NCBI RefSeq assembly: GCF_020096995.1
Contig: NZ_CP083692.1
Span: forward strand, 2,108,001-2,172,000
Source of the DNA: Leucobacter sp. Psy1
Lineage (GTDB): Bacteria > Actinomycetota > Actinomycetes > Actinomycetales > Microbacteriaceae
DNA: 64,000 nt
Direction: 5' to 3'
Shown: one piece after another, positions 7,339 through 17,871 of the stretch
How positions within the stretch are numbered: position 1 is the first letter of the stretch
How the letters are laid out: each line of letters starts with the position of its first letter
Translations under genes and position numbers: made by a program
Notes under the pieces: model-generated
What the model saw: the letters and a program-made list of their open reading frames with translations, nothing else
Databases searched by the model: none
Told to the model about the DNA's origin: nothing

Positions 7339-10300
7339 TGTCATCCAACCCCAGTCTCGGTGTCGCCTACCTGACGCTCCTTCCCACCATGAAGGGCTCG
7401 AGCAAGGTCATCGAGAAGGAGCTCGGCGGCGTTCCCGCCAGCAAGATCGGCTCGTCGATGGGTGCCCGTCTCACGAACGGGTTCAAGGCTGTCTCTACGG
7501 TCACGATGGCGGCCGCAGGTACCGCTCTCGGTGTCGCTCTGACGAAGGGATTCGGCCGCCTCAAGGCGATCGACCAGGCGCAGGCGAAGCTCCGTGGCCT
7601 CGGCAACGACTCAAAGACCATCGAGAAGATCATGACGAACGCGACCGCAGCGGTCAAGGGGACAGCGTTCGGTCTCGACGAAGCGGCGACCGCAGCCGCT
7701 GGCGCTATGGCTGCCGGCGTCAAGCCGGGTAAGGAACTCGAGCGCAACCTCAAGCTCGTCGCGGACGCGGCGACGATCGCCGGTACGGACATGGGTTCGA
7801 TGGGCGCGATCTTCAACAAGGTCGCCGCCTCGAACAAGGTCCAGATGGACGTGATCAATCAGCTCCACGACGCCGGCGTCCCGGCGCTCAGCTTCCTGGC
7901 GAAGACGATGGGGGTGACCTCCGAAGAAGCGTCGAAAATGGCCTCTGCAGGAGAGATCGATTTCGCTACCTTCCAGAAGGCCATGGAGGAGGGCCTCGGT
8001 GGTGCCGCTCAGTCGAGCGGGGACACGTTCTCAGGAGCCATGGCCAACGTATTCGCTGCTCTAGGGCGGATCGGAGCCGGAATCATGGGCGGCGTCTTCC
8101 CAAAACTTGCCCCCTTGTTCCAGTCAATTCAGGCCGCTCTCGGCCCGGTCGAGGATCAGGCTTCACGCCTGGGTGAGGTTATCGGGAACGTTGTCTCCCC
8201 GATGCTCGACCGGTTCGTGCAGCTACTCGAGGGCGGTACGGGGAAGCTCGCCGAAGCGAGAGCGGTGCTCGCTCCGGCCGCCGGCGCGTTCGCCGCTCTC
8301 GGCGCCTCCGGCCTTGCTCCGCTGATCGGGATGGTTCCGGGGTTGGGTGGTCTTGCCGGGGCGCTCGCGAGGCTCGGCGGGCCACTGGGTATCGCCGCTG
8401 GCTTGTTCATCGGTCTAGTTTCCACCTCCCCCGAGCTGCAGAGCGCCCTCTCGGACCTGCTCGGTGCGGTCCTCGGGCTCGCGACTAGCCTCGCCCCATA
8501 CCTGCGGACCGTCGCCGAGATCGCCGGGGTAGTCCTGACGGAGGGTCTGCGTGTTCTCACGGGTGTGCTCACCGAGACCGCGAGCGTCCTCTCGGCAGTG
8601 ATCTCCTGGGTCACAGAAAGTGACTCGCGCGTCAACGCTCTCGCAACCACCATAGGAATCGCCGCGGGAGCTTTCGTCGCGTACCGGGTGGCTCTCGCCG
8701 CGATCTCGTTCGCGAAGCTCACGGCTGGCCTGGTCGCCAACACTGCCGCGTGGGTCAGGAAGACAGCGGCGATGGTGGCCGACAAATGGGCCACGGTGCA
8801 AATCATCGGACTCTACGTCAAAGACTTCATTGTCGCGATGGCAAGTAAAACCGCGGCGCTCGCGCGGAGTGGCGCGGCGTGGGTCGCGAACACGGCAAAG
8901 CTCGTCGCTAACCGTGTGGCGCTGCTCGCGCACCAGGCGGGACTCAAGCTCTGGATTCAGCTCGCCGCGATGCAGGCCGCATCCCTTTGGAGGACCACGA
9001 CCGCATGGGTACGCAACACGGCGGTCGTCGTCGGTCAGAAGGTCGCGCTTGTCGCTTCCACCGTGGCGACGAAGGCCGCGGCTGCAGCACAGGCATTGTT
9101 CAATGCGGCGCTGAAGGCGAATCCCATTGGACTCGTGATAACCGCCGTCACCGCTCTCGTCGGCGCTGTCGTCTGGTTCTTCACACAGACCGAGGCGGGG
9201 CGAGAGATCTTCGCTGCTGTCGTCGCAGCTTTCGCGATGGGTTGGGAGCAAATCAAGGCTGGATTCGCCGCGGTGACGGCCGCTTTTGTCGCCGGTTGGG
9301 ACCAGATCCGCGCCGGATTCGCGTTCGTCGTCTCCGCCTTCGCACTCGGCTGGGAGCAGATGAAGGCCGGCCTTGCTGCGGTTCGTGACTTCTTTGTGGG
9401 GATCTGGACCGCCATCACGGAGTGGATCTCCACGAAGATCAATCAGGCGAAACTGATCATCGCTGTCGGGGTGCTCGCCATACGGCTCGGGTGGGAGAAA
9501 ACCTGGTCAGCGGTGCAACGGTTCTTTGTTTCCACTTGGACAGCAATAGTCACTTGGGTTACCACGAAGATCAATCAGGCCAAACAGATCATCGCTCTCG
9601 GCCTCGCTGTCGTACGCACCGTCTGGTCTGCTGGCTGGACTGCCGTCCGCAGCTTTTTCGTGAACACCTGGACCGCCATCACCTCCTGGCTGACCTCCGG
9701 ACTCGCTGCAGTGCACAATCTGGTCCGCTCCGGAGTCGCGGCTGTGCGATCTGTGTGGTCCTCAACCTGGACTGCAATAAAGAACACATTCGTAACTATT
9801 TGGTCCGGGATCAAATCCACGCTCACCACCATGATCAACTTCGTCAAAACGAAGCCTGCCGAGGCGTTCCGCAAGGCGAAAGACGGCATCGTCACCGCGT
9901 GGAACAAGATCAAGGACGCCGCGAAAACACCTGTCAAATTCGTGTTGCAAAAAGTCATCAACGATGGGCTCATCGGAACGATCAACAAGATCCCCGGCGT
10001 CAACATCGCAGAGCTCGCCCTCCCCAAGGGCTTCCATGACGGCGGATACACCGGAGCCATGGCCGCGACGAAGGTTGCGGGCGTGGTGCATGGCGATGAG
10101 CATGTGATCCGCTCGGCATCACGTCGCGCGATCGAGGCGCGCCACCCTGGCGTGCTCGATCACATGAACCGTCATGGCAGCATCCCGGGGTACAAGGGCG
10201 GCGGGTTCGTGACGCCGCTTCCCCGGGGCAGCTACAGCGTATCGCAGCCGTTCCACAGTGGTCACAACGGTATCGACCTCGCCGCACCGACGGGGACGAA

Positions 10301-11069
10301 GACGATGGCGGCCGCCGCGGGACGCATCACGCACGCCGGGTGGGAGCCCGGCGGATCGTTCGGCGGCGGCAATCAGGTCAACGTGCTCCACGACGGAAAC
10401 ATCCTGACGTGGTACGCGCACCTCTCGTCGATAGCCGCGCGGGTGGGGCAGCAAGTGCGCAAGGGCCAGACGATCGGCCGGGTCGGTTCGACCGGCAACT
10501 CGACCGGCCCGCACCTGCACTACATGATCGAGACCGGATACCGGGGCAGCCTCGGTTCTGGCAACTGGATCAATCCCGCACCGTTCATGTCCGGGCACAC
10601 CGCGCCGTCTGGCGGCGATGGTGGCTGGTGGAACCCGCTCGACGGTCTCGTCGATTGGGTGAAGACGAAGATCACGGACAAGTTCCCCGGCGGCGGTATG
10701 TGGGTCGATGCCGCGGCAGGGCTCGCGAAGCAGACAGCCGAGAACGCGGTGAAGCACTTCACCTCATTCATCGGCAAGGACGATCACGGCCAGGCGAGCA
10801 CCCGCAAACCGCTGCTGTTCGACAACGGCGGATGGCTCCCGACAGGCGTGAGCTTGGTCGAGAACCGAACCGGGCGACCTGAACCGATCTTCACCGGCGA
10901 CGAGTTCGACCGAATGGTCGGCGACAAGGGTGAGGGCGGCGGTCCCGACCGGGCGACGTTCGAGATCTACGACACCGACGGCGTGCTCGTCGGCGTCATC
11001 GACGGACGCATCAAACAGAAGCTCGCCCCGGCGAGCCGTTCGAGAGCTCGAGAGGAGCTAGGAGTCTAG
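7338..11069 (+). CDS. Tape measure protein with C-terminal M23 peptidase domain
   Basis: 1243 residues from GTG 7338. The first 250 residues have the phage tape measure pattern (FGLDEAATAAAGAMAAGVKPG), followed by long Ala-rich helices with hydrophobic membrane-like stretches. Residues about 640-830 repeat a Trp-rich unit (GWEQIKAGFA, TKINQAK) several times, as in length-determining regions. Near residue 965 an M23 endopeptidase domain starts (HNGIDLAAPTG) and continues to GPHLHYMIE, with the zinc-binding His/Asp and HLH. It sets tail length and probably cuts peptidoglycan during DNA injection. Second M23 domain in this phage besides the endolysin. Abuts the next ATG directly. Confidence 0.95.
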   Translation: MSSNPSLGVAYLTLLPTMKGSSKVIEKELGGVPASKIGSSMGARLTNGFKAVSTVTMAAAGTALGVALTKGFGRLKAIDQAQAKLRGLGNDSKTIEKIMTNATAAVKGTAFGLDEAATAAAGAMAAGVKPGKELERNLKLVADAATIAGTDMGSMGAIFNKVAASNKVQMDVINQLHDAGVPALSFLAKTMGVTSEEASKMASAGEIDFATFQKAMEEGLGGAAQSSGDTFSGAMANVFAALGRIGAGIMGGVFPKLAPLFQSIQAALGPVEDQASRLGEVIGNVVSPMLDRFVQLLEGGTGKLAEARAVLAPAAGAFAALGASGLAPLIGMVPGLGGLAGALARLGGPLGIAAGLFIGLVSTSPELQSALSDLLGAVLGLATSLAPYLRTVAEIAGVVLTEGLRVLTGVLTETASVLSAVISWVTESDSRVNALATTIGIAAGAFVAYRVALAAISFAKLTAGLVANTAAWVRKTAAMVADKWATVQIIGLYVKDFIVAMASKTAALARSGAAWVANTAKLVANRVALLAHQAGLKLWIQLAAMQAASLWRTTTAWVRNTAVVVGQKVALVASTVATKAAAAAQALFNAALKANPIGLVITAVTALVGAVVWFFTQTEAGREIFAAVVAAFAMGWEQIKAGFAAVTAAFVAGWDQIRAGFAFVVSAFALGWEQMKAGLAAVRDFFVGIWTAITEWISTKINQAKLIIAVGVLAIRLGWEKTWSAVQRFFVSTWTAIVTWVTTKINQAKQIIALGLAVVRTVWSAGWTAVRSFFVNTWTAITSWLTSGLAAVHNLVRSGVAAVRSVWSSTWTAIKNTFVTIWSGIKSTLTTMINFVKTKPAEAFRKAKDGIVTAWNKIKDAAKTPVKFVLQKVINDGLIGTINKIPGVNIAELALPKGFHDGGYTGAMAATKVAGVVHGDEHVIRSASRRAIEARHPGVLDHMNRHGSIPGYKGGGFVTPLPRGSYSVSQPFHSGHNGIDLAAPTGTKTMAAAAGRITHAGWEPGGSFGGGNQVNVLHDGNILTWYAHLSSIAARVGQQVRKGQTIGRVGSTGNSTGPHLHYMIETGYRGSLGSGNWINPAPFMSGHTAPSGGDGGWWNPLDGLVDWVKTKITDKFPGGGMWVDAAAGLAKQTAENAVKHFTSFIGKDDHGQASTRKPLLFDNGGWLPTGVSLVENRTGRPEPIFTGDEFDRMVGDKGEGGGPDRATFEIYDTDGVLVGVIDGRIKQKLAPASRSRAREELGV

Positions 11070-14000
11070 ATGTCTATCCACTGGGGCGCATGGCGCAATC
11101 ATGTTCGCATCGGCATTGAAACCGTCATGTCGCCCCGTTCGGTGGGATCTGGCACCTCCTCGGTCCGGTTGACGCATCGCGTCCACCTGCAGACCGATCG
11201 CACGGCGTGGATCACCAGCCTCGACATCACGATGAACTTCTCCGGGTACTGGGGCGGAGGCTCCCGTACCCGGAGAATCACGGTCGGCACGAACAGTCGA
11301 ATCGTGATCCACGAGACCTCTGGCAGTCGCGCAACCTCGGGGTCGAGACAGAACCTCTCGTATGGCGTCTCTGTCACTCACCCGCTCGGTTCGTCGTCGG
11401 TTTCTCGACGATTCCCGATTCCAGCGCGTCCGGCGGCCCGTCCGACCGCGCCCCGGATCGACCGCGTAGTCCGGTCGAGCGACGTGCAGCACCGCCCCGA
11501 GTGGTCCCGCACCTCGACCTATACCTCCGTCACCGTGCAGCGGTCCGTCGGCGATGGCCGTTGGGTGCAGGTGGGCCGCCCGAGCGGGAACCCCTCGAAC
11601 TTCACCGACCGCACGACAAAGGCGAACGGCCGCTACTACTACCGCGTTCAGGGCCACAACTCCGCCGGCGCTTCACCATGGTCGAACACCTTCGGACCGG
11701 TCTACACGACGCCCTCCGCACCGTCGAACGTCCGCGCGGTACGCGTCTCCGGCGGCATCCGGATCTCGGCGACCGCTCCGAATCCGTGGGTCCAGTCCTA
11801 CGACATCCGGGATGGCAACACGACCGTCGCAACCGGCGTGCAGCTCCCATGGACCCATCAGAACCCCGACCCTGCAGTCACTCACCGCTACACGGTGCGC
11901 GCTCGACGCGGGACGCTGCTCGGCTCATGGTCGTCGGCGTCGAACACGGTCGAGCTGCAGGCCCCGCCGAAAGCGCCGACTGCGCTCACGCCGAACGGCG
12001 GAGCGCTCGACGGTGACAGTCCCCTCATCCTCCGTTGGCAGCACAACCCCGCCGATGCATCCGAGCAGACCAGGCGTCGGATCGAGTTTCAGCGCCCCGG
12101 CGAGACCTCGTGGAGACTCCTCGGCGAGATCCGCACGGCCGACGAGTTCGTGCTCATCAACGACCCCGCGACGCAGCTCGGCGCCGGCTCCTACGGGTCG
12201 GTGTCGTGGCGCGTCCGCACATGGGGAGATCACGCGAACGCTTCGCCGTGGTCGGCCACGGCGACCTTCGAACTCGTCGAGCGCCCCGGCGTCGCAATCC
12301 TGAGCCCCGAAGACGGGCTCCTGTTCCGGCCCGAGCTCGCGCTCGAGTGGTCCTGGTTCCAATCACAGGACCGACCGCAGTCGGCCTGGCAAGTCGAGGT
12401 GCGCGACAGCGACGACATCGTGATCCTTGAACGTGACGGCCAAGGTGCCACCTCGACACTCGAGCAGGGCGCGCTATTCGCCGATGGTGAGAGCTACGTC
12501 GTGCGCGTGCGCGCGGCAACCGGAGATGTGTGGTCAGAGTGGGCCGAGGCAAACGTCGAGGTGGAGTTCATCGCTCCACTTCCGCCGGTTCTCGATGGGC
12601 GATGGAACGAGGACGCAGGGTCGGTATCGGTCGAAGTCGGCGAGGGCGACATCACGTCTGTTGCGATCGCGACGAACCGGGTCATCAATCCGAGTTTCGA
12701 AAGCGACGCCACGACCGATGTCGAGGTCTACCGCAACGGGTATCCAAACCCGGCGATGGGCGGCGCGTGGCGGGTGCTCGTCCACGAGAACCGGATTCCT
12801 TCGCCAATCATGCAGAGTGCGAACAGCACGCGAGGTTGGAGCGGTGCTTCGCTGGCGTTTGCAGATGGCGCTATCCGGGCGAGCGCATCGATGTACTCGG
12901 CGCTCATCCCGGTGACTGCGGGCGAGAGCATCACGGTTGAGTTCAAGGTTGCGTCGACGACTCTCTCCGCTCAGCCCAAGGTCGCGCTCGGATACGTATC
13001 TGGACTCGCGAACAACTGGACCTCCGTCGTATCCGAAGACACCCCGGTCTCGGCGATCAATACGGAGGAGACGAAGCGAGTGACGTTCGTCGTGCCGTCG
13101 GGGTACACGGAGCTGCGGCTCGGATTCTCCCGAAACAACTTCGGCATTGGAACGTTACAGGGGAACATTCGCCTCCGTCACATCACGACAGCCCCCGGGG
13201 TCATCTTCGATGGTTCGGTGTCCGACGACCCAGATCTAACGCCGGCGTGGGGTACCCTCGACTCGCCCGGTATTGAAAACGAATCCGCCTCGCGACTGTA
13301 CGGGTGGCGGCCGGCTGGTCTGACCGCGGCGTACTGCATTCCGATCGTCTCGACGCGGTACACGAAGAACGGTATTCCGTCGTTGCGGCTGATCTCGACG
13401 GCTGAGAGCTCGTCCACGGATGCGTTCGTCTGGGCGAACATACCCGAGGAGTTCCAATCTGGCGGCGTCGCGGAAGTCTATTCATACCTCGAGAAGCCAC
13501 TCGAGGGATCGATCAAGAGCTACTACGCGAGCCTCTCATTGCGGAACCCCCTAGCGCGGTCGAACCGGTCGAGCAACTCACGAGGCGAGCAGCTGCACCG
13601 GATCGAGTTCGGCGCGATGAGCGACACCTACCGGTTCCAGATGATCCACGGGGGTCTACGAGGGTCCGGCGACGTGTGGTTCGTTCTCCCTGGGATCTGG
13701 GCACCGGGTTACGCCGGTCCCTGGTTCCACGGCGAGGAGAGCCCTGATGAGGACATGGAGGCGCGCTGGACCGGTGCACGGTTCAACAGCTCGTGCGTGC
13801 TCGTCGGTCAGCGTCCGCCGGGGATAGCGGTTGTATACGGTTCGTGCATCAAGTCGAGCAGGTGGGCGGCAGAGGGTGATTACTCTCTGCGGTTGGTGAG
13901 CAACCGTCCCGGCGGCTCCGTGACCGCTGCGAGGTTCTGGGCGGACCCATCGCCGGCGGCCGAGGGTGCTCGTATCGTCGCGACGGCGTACCTCGATCGG

Positions 14001-14894
14001 GATCGGCCTGCGAGCGCGAGCCCGCGTCTCGGCACGATCGATGCTCTCACTCCGAGCCCTACCCGTTCGGTCGCACACAGCGGCGTCGCGGGCGCCGAGG
14101 AGCTCGAGATCTACACCTCCCCGGGAACGGGCACGGTCTCGATGCAGCTCGTCGGCGGCGTGCAGGGCGACCCCGATGTCTGGTTCGACCGCGTGGGAAT
14201 CATCCTCGAGAGCTACAGGGGCGATTGGTTCGACGGTGACAGCGATTCGGTGGATACCGGCCTCGGGTTCAACCGTGCTCGCTGGGATGGTGTGCGCGAC
14301 AACTCCACGTCGAGCCTCATCAGGCCGGCCGACACGGTTCGCACCGAGGTCTATCGGTCGATCGACTCGGGTGAAACATGGGAGCTGCTGGCGGCGGATC
14401 TCCCGCCGTCGGCGGATCTCGAGGACTGGGAGTCACTATCGGCCGGCGAGACGATGTATCGCGCGATCGCGTTCTCCGACATCGGAGCGACAGCGGTCGC
14501 CGAGATCACCGTGATCGCGGATTCTCCGGCACTGTGGCTCTCAGGTTCTGACGGGTACATCGTCGCCGCGCGGATGCCGTACGACGCAGAGGTGCAAGTC
14601 ACGTCGGGGCGCGCGCGCACCGCGCAGCATTACGAGGGTCGGCCGCACGCGGTCGCGTACGCGGGTGAGGCGCTGACCCGGTCAGTACAGGCCGGCGGGC
14701 GACTCGTCCGACATGGTGACGGCAACGCGTCGCTCGAGCTGCTGCAGGACCTCGCCAACGCGGTCCACCCGGTGCACCTGTACCGGGATCCCACCGGTGT
14801 CAGGATCTACGGCTCGTGCAGCGATATTTCGTGGACGCACGAGGCGGCGATGGTGTGGAAGGTCTCGTTCGGTCTGAACGAGACGGAGCGGTAG
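11070..14894 (+). CDS. Large tail protein with fibronectin-like repeats
   Basis: 1274 residues starting immediately after the tape measure stop. The first 130 residues form a beta-rich domain with a WGGGSRTRRITVG segment. Residues about 130-520 hold fibronectin type III-like modules (for example YYYRVQGHNSAGASPWSNTF and APSNVRAVRVSGGIRISATA). The remainder contains two or more jelly-roll-like carbohydrate-binding modules (VINPSFESDATTDVEVYRNG and later YSLRLVSNRPGGSVTAARFW). Such proteins sit at the tail tip and often contact the cell surface; host-range role is inferred. Confidence 0.85.
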   Translation: MSIHWGAWRNHVRIGIETVMSPRSVGSGTSSVRLTHRVHLQTDRTAWITSLDITMNFSGYWGGGSRTRRITVGTNSRIVIHETSGSRATSGSRQNLSYGVSVTHPLGSSSVSRRFPIPARPAARPTAPRIDRVVRSSDVQHRPEWSRTSTYTSVTVQRSVGDGRWVQVGRPSGNPSNFTDRTTKANGRYYYRVQGHNSAGASPWSNTFGPVYTTPSAPSNVRAVRVSGGIRISATAPNPWVQSYDIRDGNTTVATGVQLPWTHQNPDPAVTHRYTVRARRGTLLGSWSSASNTVELQAPPKAPTALTPNGGALDGDSPLILRWQHNPADASEQTRRRIEFQRPGETSWRLLGEIRTADEFVLINDPATQLGAGSYGSVSWRVRTWGDHANASPWSATATFELVERPGVAILSPEDGLLFRPELALEWSWFQSQDRPQSAWQVEVRDSDDIVILERDGQGATSTLEQGALFADGESYVVRVRAATGDVWSEWAEANVEVEFIAPLPPVLDGRWNEDAGSVSVEVGEGDITSVAIATNRVINPSFESDATTDVEVYRNGYPNPAMGGAWRVLVHENRIPSPIMQSANSTRGWSGASLAFADGAIRASASMYSALIPVTAGESITVEFKVASTTLSAQPKVALGYVSGLANNWTSVVSEDTPVSAINTEETKRVTFVVPSGYTELRLGFSRNNFGIGTLQGNIRLRHITTAPGVIFDGSVSDDPDLTPAWGTLDSPGIENESASRLYGWRPAGLTAAYCIPIVSTRYTKNGIPSLRLISTAESSSTDAFVWANIPEEFQSGGVAEVYSYLEKPLEGSIKSYYASLSLRNPLARSNRSSNSRGEQLHRIEFGAMSDTYRFQMIHGGLRGSGDVWFVLPGIWAPGYAGPWFHGEESPDEDMEARWTGARFNSSCVLVGQRPPGIAVVYGSCIKSSRWAAEGDYSLRLVSNRPGGSVTAARFWADPSPAAEGARIVATAYLDRDRPASASPRLGTIDALTPSPTRSVAHSGVAGAEELEIYTSPGTGTVSMQLVGGVQGDPDVWFDRVGIILESYRGDWFDGDSDSVDTGLGFNRARWDGVRDNSTSSLIRPADTVRTEVYRSIDSGETWELLAADLPPSADLEDWESLSAGETMYRAIAFSDIGATAVAEITVIADSPALWLSGSDGYIVAARMPYDAEVQVTSGRARTAQHYEGRPHAVAYAGEALTRSVQAGGRLVRHGDGNASLELLQDLANAVHPVHLYRDPTGVRIYGSCSDISWTHEAAMVWKVSFGLNETER

Positions 14895-14900
14895 AAGGGG

Positions 14901-15953
14901 GTGGCGATGGATCAGCGTCTCACGGGCCATCGTCGCCCCCGTTGGCGGACAGAGCTGCTCGACAGTGAGGATCGCCCGAAGCGGGACATCACGCCGTCGG
15001 CGGGCCGGATCGAGCTCGCGGCGACGACGCGACTGGGCGCCTCGGGCTCGATGTCGCTCGTCGGTTCGACAGCTGACATCGATTGGATGCGGGATCGGGT
15101 TCGCTTCACCTACGATCCCGGGATCCTCGGCGTGGACCCTTGGCCGGTGGCGACACTACTGTTGTCGTCACCGACCGAGGATCGCACCGATCTGCGCACG
15201 GCGTGGGAGGTCGAACTCCTGTCGAAACTCGCTGTGCTCGATGAGGACGCAATCCACGAGACGTTCTCACTTGCCGCCGGTACCCCGATCGTTCCGGCGG
15301 TCGTGGATCTCATCCGTTCCGCCGGTGAGACACGCATCGCAGTCACGGAGTCAGACACCACCCTCGCGAACCCGCAGGTGTGGCCGGCATCGACCCCGAA
15401 GCTCACGATCATCAACGACCTGCTGCAGGCGGCCGGTTACTGGTCACTGTGGGCAGACGGTGCGGGCCTGTTCCGTGTGGAGCCGTACCGGGCACCCGGC
15501 GATCGCGCAGTGTCGTGGGTGTTCGCTGCAGGCGAGGCCGCGATTCACACGCCCGACTGGGGACGCGAGCAGGATCTCGCGAGCGTCCCCAACCGGTACA
15601 TCGTTGTCGGGCAGGGCTCAGACGACACGCCTCCCCTCGTCGGCGTCGCGTCCAACGAAGACGCCGACAGCCCGTTCGGCTACGAAGCACGAGGGCGATG
15701 GATCACCCGCACCGAGGAGGGCGTCGAGGGCAGCACACAAACCGTCTTCGACCAACTCGCTCAGCGCCGCCTCGCCGACGCCATGTCACCCGTGGCGAAA
15801 CTCGACGCAACCCACGCCATCATCCCTCTCAACCCCAACGACCTCGTCGAGTTCGCACCCACCACGCGCGAACCCGTCAGAGCCACCGTCCAACGCATGG
15901 CCTACACCCTCGGATTCGACGCCCAATGCTCCGCAGAGTGGAGAGAAGCATGA
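14901..15953 (+). CDS. Minor tail / baseplate hub-like protein
   Basis: 350 residues from GTG 14901 (an ATG two codons in is an alternative), preceded by AGAAGGGGG. The segments WRTELLDSEDRPKRDITPSAG, LTIINDLLQAAGYWSLWADG and FRVEPY are typical of siphophage tail-tip proteins that follow the tape measure and distal tail genes. It overlaps the next gene by 4 bases (ATGA). No enzymatic motif seen. Confidence 0.75.
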   Translation: MAMDQRLTGHRRPRWRTELLDSEDRPKRDITPSAGRIELAATTRLGASGSMSLVGSTADIDWMRDRVRFTYDPGILGVDPWPVATLLLSSPTEDRTDLRTAWEVELLSKLAVLDEDAIHETFSLAAGTPIVPAVVDLIRSAGETRIAVTESDTTLANPQVWPASTPKLTIINDLLQAAGYWSLWADGAGLFRVEPYRAPGDRAVSWVFAAGEAAIHTPDWGREQDLASVPNRYIVVGQGSDDTPPLVGVASNEDADSPFGYEARGRWITRTEEGVEGSTQTVFDQLAQRRLADAMSPVAKLDATHAIIPLNPNDLVEFAPTTREPVRATVQRMAYTLGFDAQCSAEWREA

Positions 15954-16534
15954 ACGACATCGACCTCGCAGAGATCTGGCGTCGAATGCGAGCGCTCGCC
16001 GCAGTTGCTCGAGGAAAACCTGATCTCAAGTGGGCGACCGTTCGAGCGGTGAATCCAACCTCGGTCCAGATCGACGGAGACGAGGCTCCGCTGCTCGCTG
16101 CGCCGTCCACGCTCGTGACTGGTGTCTCGGTCGGCAGCCGCGTTCTCGTCGCACTGCACCAACGCCGGGCAACGATCATCGGACACGGCGGAAAGCTGAA
16201 CTGGCAGCCACTCCCGCTCTCAGATCGGATCGATGTGCACCAAGGGCAGCGGCCCGAGTGGGCGATCGCAGGCGGCAAACTGCACCTGCAGGGCGCTCTC
16301 ACCCGTAGCTCCGGCTCATTCAGCACGTCATACGTCTCCGTGATCCCAGGAGGCGGCATACCGGATCTCCCAGGCGTGCGAGACGGCTACAAATCGGTAC
16401 GACTCCTCGCATCTGGCGGCGGAGCTCCCCCGGGGCGCTCGTACATCAGCGCGTCCGGCGAAATGCTCATCGCGACCACAGGCGGGACCGCGAGTTATTA
16501 CACGCTCAACAGCGAGTACCTGATCGACAGTTAG
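15950..16534 (+). CDS. Phage tail protein (hypothetical minor tail)
   Basis: 194 residues from ATG 15950, coupled to the previous stop. An N-terminal helix is followed by an OB-like segment ([20 protein letters not shown], then [21 protein letters not shown]), which resembles the baseplate-spike OB domain found in many tail proteins. The last 90 residues are Gly/Ser-rich beta structure. Position supports a tail-tip role. Confidence 0.7.
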   Translation: MNDIDLAEIWRRMRALAAVARGKPDLKWATVRAVNPTSVQIDGDEAPLLAAPSTLVTGVSVGSRVLVALHQRRATIIGHGGKLNWQPLPLSDRIDVHQGQRPEWAIAGGKLHLQGALTRSSGSFSTSYVSVIPGGGIPDLPGVRDGYKSVRLLASGGGAPPGRSYISASGEMLIATTGGTASYYTLNSEYLIDS

Positions 16535-16542
16535 GAACCATC

Positions 16543-17097
16543 GTGACTCACTATCAAGTGCAAGCCATCCTCGTCGAGGACAATATGCTGCTCCGCCGCG
16601 TCGCCGCGTGCGTGACCGCTACCGGACTCATCAGCTCCGATCCGTTCGGTTGGGCGAAGGAGAATCGCTGGCAGCTCGCCGTACAGCCCGGTTGGTGCTG
16701 CATCGTAAACCAGACCGGATCATCTGACGACATCAGCGACGCGATGATCCGCCGAGCCGTCGAGGGCATTCTCGAGATCGAACTCCCGGATCCGGAGCCC
16801 GAGCCGGAACCGGAACCGGAGCCCGAGCCGGAGCCCGAGCCCGAGCCGGAACCGGAACCGGATCCGGAGCCCGAGCCGGAACCGGAACCGGAGCCCGAGC
16901 CGGAGCCCGAGCCGGAGCCCGAGCCCGAGCCGCAACCGGAACCGGAACCGGAGCCCGAGCCGGAGCCCGAGCCCGAGCCGGAACCGGAACCGGAGCCCGA
17001 GCCGGAACCGGAACCGGAGCCCGAGCCGGAACCGGAACCGGAACCGGAACCGGAGCCCGAGCCGGATACATCCGCAAACGGAGGGACGCACTTATGA
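16543..17097 (+). CDS. Pro-Glu dipeptide repeat phage protein
   Basis: 184 residues from GTG 16543. Residues 1-81 are a compact domain with Cys-Cys and Trp residues ([15 protein letters not shown]) and a [19 protein letters not shown] helix; its start resembles tail-associated proteins of actinophages. Residues 82-175 are 47 alternating Pro-acidic dipeptides (almost all Pro-Glu, with Pro-Asp and one Pro-Gln), which should form a stiff, negatively charged rod as in TonB-type linkers. The last 9 residues are TSANGGTHL. It overlaps the endolysin start by 4 bases. Function unknown. Confidence 0.85.
   Translation: MTHYQVQAILVEDNMLLRRVAACVTATGLISSDPFGWAKENRWQLAVQPGWCCIVNQTGSSDDISDAMIRRAVEGILEIELPDPEPEPEPEPEPEPEPEPEPEPEPDPEPEPEPEPEPEPEPEPEPEPEPQPEPEPEPEPEPEPEPEPEPEPEPEPEPEPEPEPEPEPEPEPEPDTSANGGTHL
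16786..17067 (+). repeat. Hexanucleotide repeat encoding (Pro-Glu)n
   Basis: A 282-base tract built from the hexamers GAGCCC, GAGCCG and GAACCG in mixed order, 47 units in all with a few variants (GATCCG, GAGCCGCAA). The codon mix is not uniform, so the array is not a fresh clonal expansion. Length change by recombination or slippage is possible and stays in frame in steps of six bases. Confidence 0.95.
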
Positions 17098-17861
17098 GTA
17101 TCAGATTGAGGCACCCCGTACCCGGGGCACGCATGACAGACACGTACGGGTGGCGCGGAGCAATCCCCGGCGTCGTCGCTGCACAGCTGCACAACGGTCA
17201 GGACTGGGCAGCGAACGCGGGCACCCGAATCCTCGCCGCGCACGACGGATGGGTCGCGTTCAACGGTTGGGACCCTCAGGGCGGTGGCTGGCTCATCGAG
17301 ATCCGCGACAACTCCGGATTCGCCACCCGATACGCACACATGAATGCCCCGTCGCACCTCGCATACGGGCAGCGCGTGAAGGCGGGCCAGAAGGTCGGCG
17401 AGGTCGGCGCGACTGGCTGGGCGACCGGCCCGCACCTGCACTTCATCCTGCGTCTCGCCAGCGGTGCAACCACGGACCCCCTCCCGTTCATCGTGAACCT
17501 CTCGGCGGCGTCCGCGAAGCCGAGCCCGAACCCCACACCCAAACCGAAACCCCTGCAGTTCCCTGAGGAGGACGAAGACATGCCCACGAGAACGATCGTC
17601 CGGGTCGATCCCCGGTACAAGACCGAATACACCCTGGCACACCCGAGCATCGGGCTCGACCTGAACGGCAGCCAGATGCGCAAGAGCGGCAACGTGAACA
17701 TCTACCGCGGGTTCATGGTCACTGCGTCGCCGGGTATCGGCAAGGCGTGGTGCCGCTTGTACGGCATCGGTGCCGGGGTCCCGCACTGCCGCCATAACCG
17801 AACCGACTACATCAACGCGCAGTCCGAAGCGCGCCGCCTCTCCCAGCAGATCAACCGATAA
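17094..17861 (+). CDS. Endolysin, M23 metalloendopeptidase
   Basis: 255 residues from ATG 17094, coupled to the previous stop (ATGA). Residues 15-130 form an M23 (LytM/lysostaphin-type) domain: [20 protein letters not shown] gives the first His/Asp, RYAHMN the conserved middle and GPHLHFIL the HxH zinc ligands. A Pro/Lys linker ([11 protein letters not shown]) near residue 145 leads to a C-terminal 90-residue domain with Cys residues that probably binds the cell wall. No signal peptide; export relies on the holin encoded next. Confidence 0.92.
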   Translation: MSIRLRHPVPGARMTDTYGWRGAIPGVVAAQLHNGQDWAANAGTRILAAHDGWVAFNGWDPQGGGWLIEIRDNSGFATRYAHMNAPSHLAYGQRVKAGQKVGEVGATGWATGPHLHFILRLASGATTDPLPFIVNLSAASAKPSPNPTPKPKPLQFPEEDEDMPTRTIVRVDPRYKTEYTLAHPSIGLDLNGSQMRKSGNVNIYRGFMVTASPGIGKAWCRLYGIGAGVPHCRHNRTDYINAQSEARRLSQQINR

Positions 17862-17871
17862 GGAGTTCACC

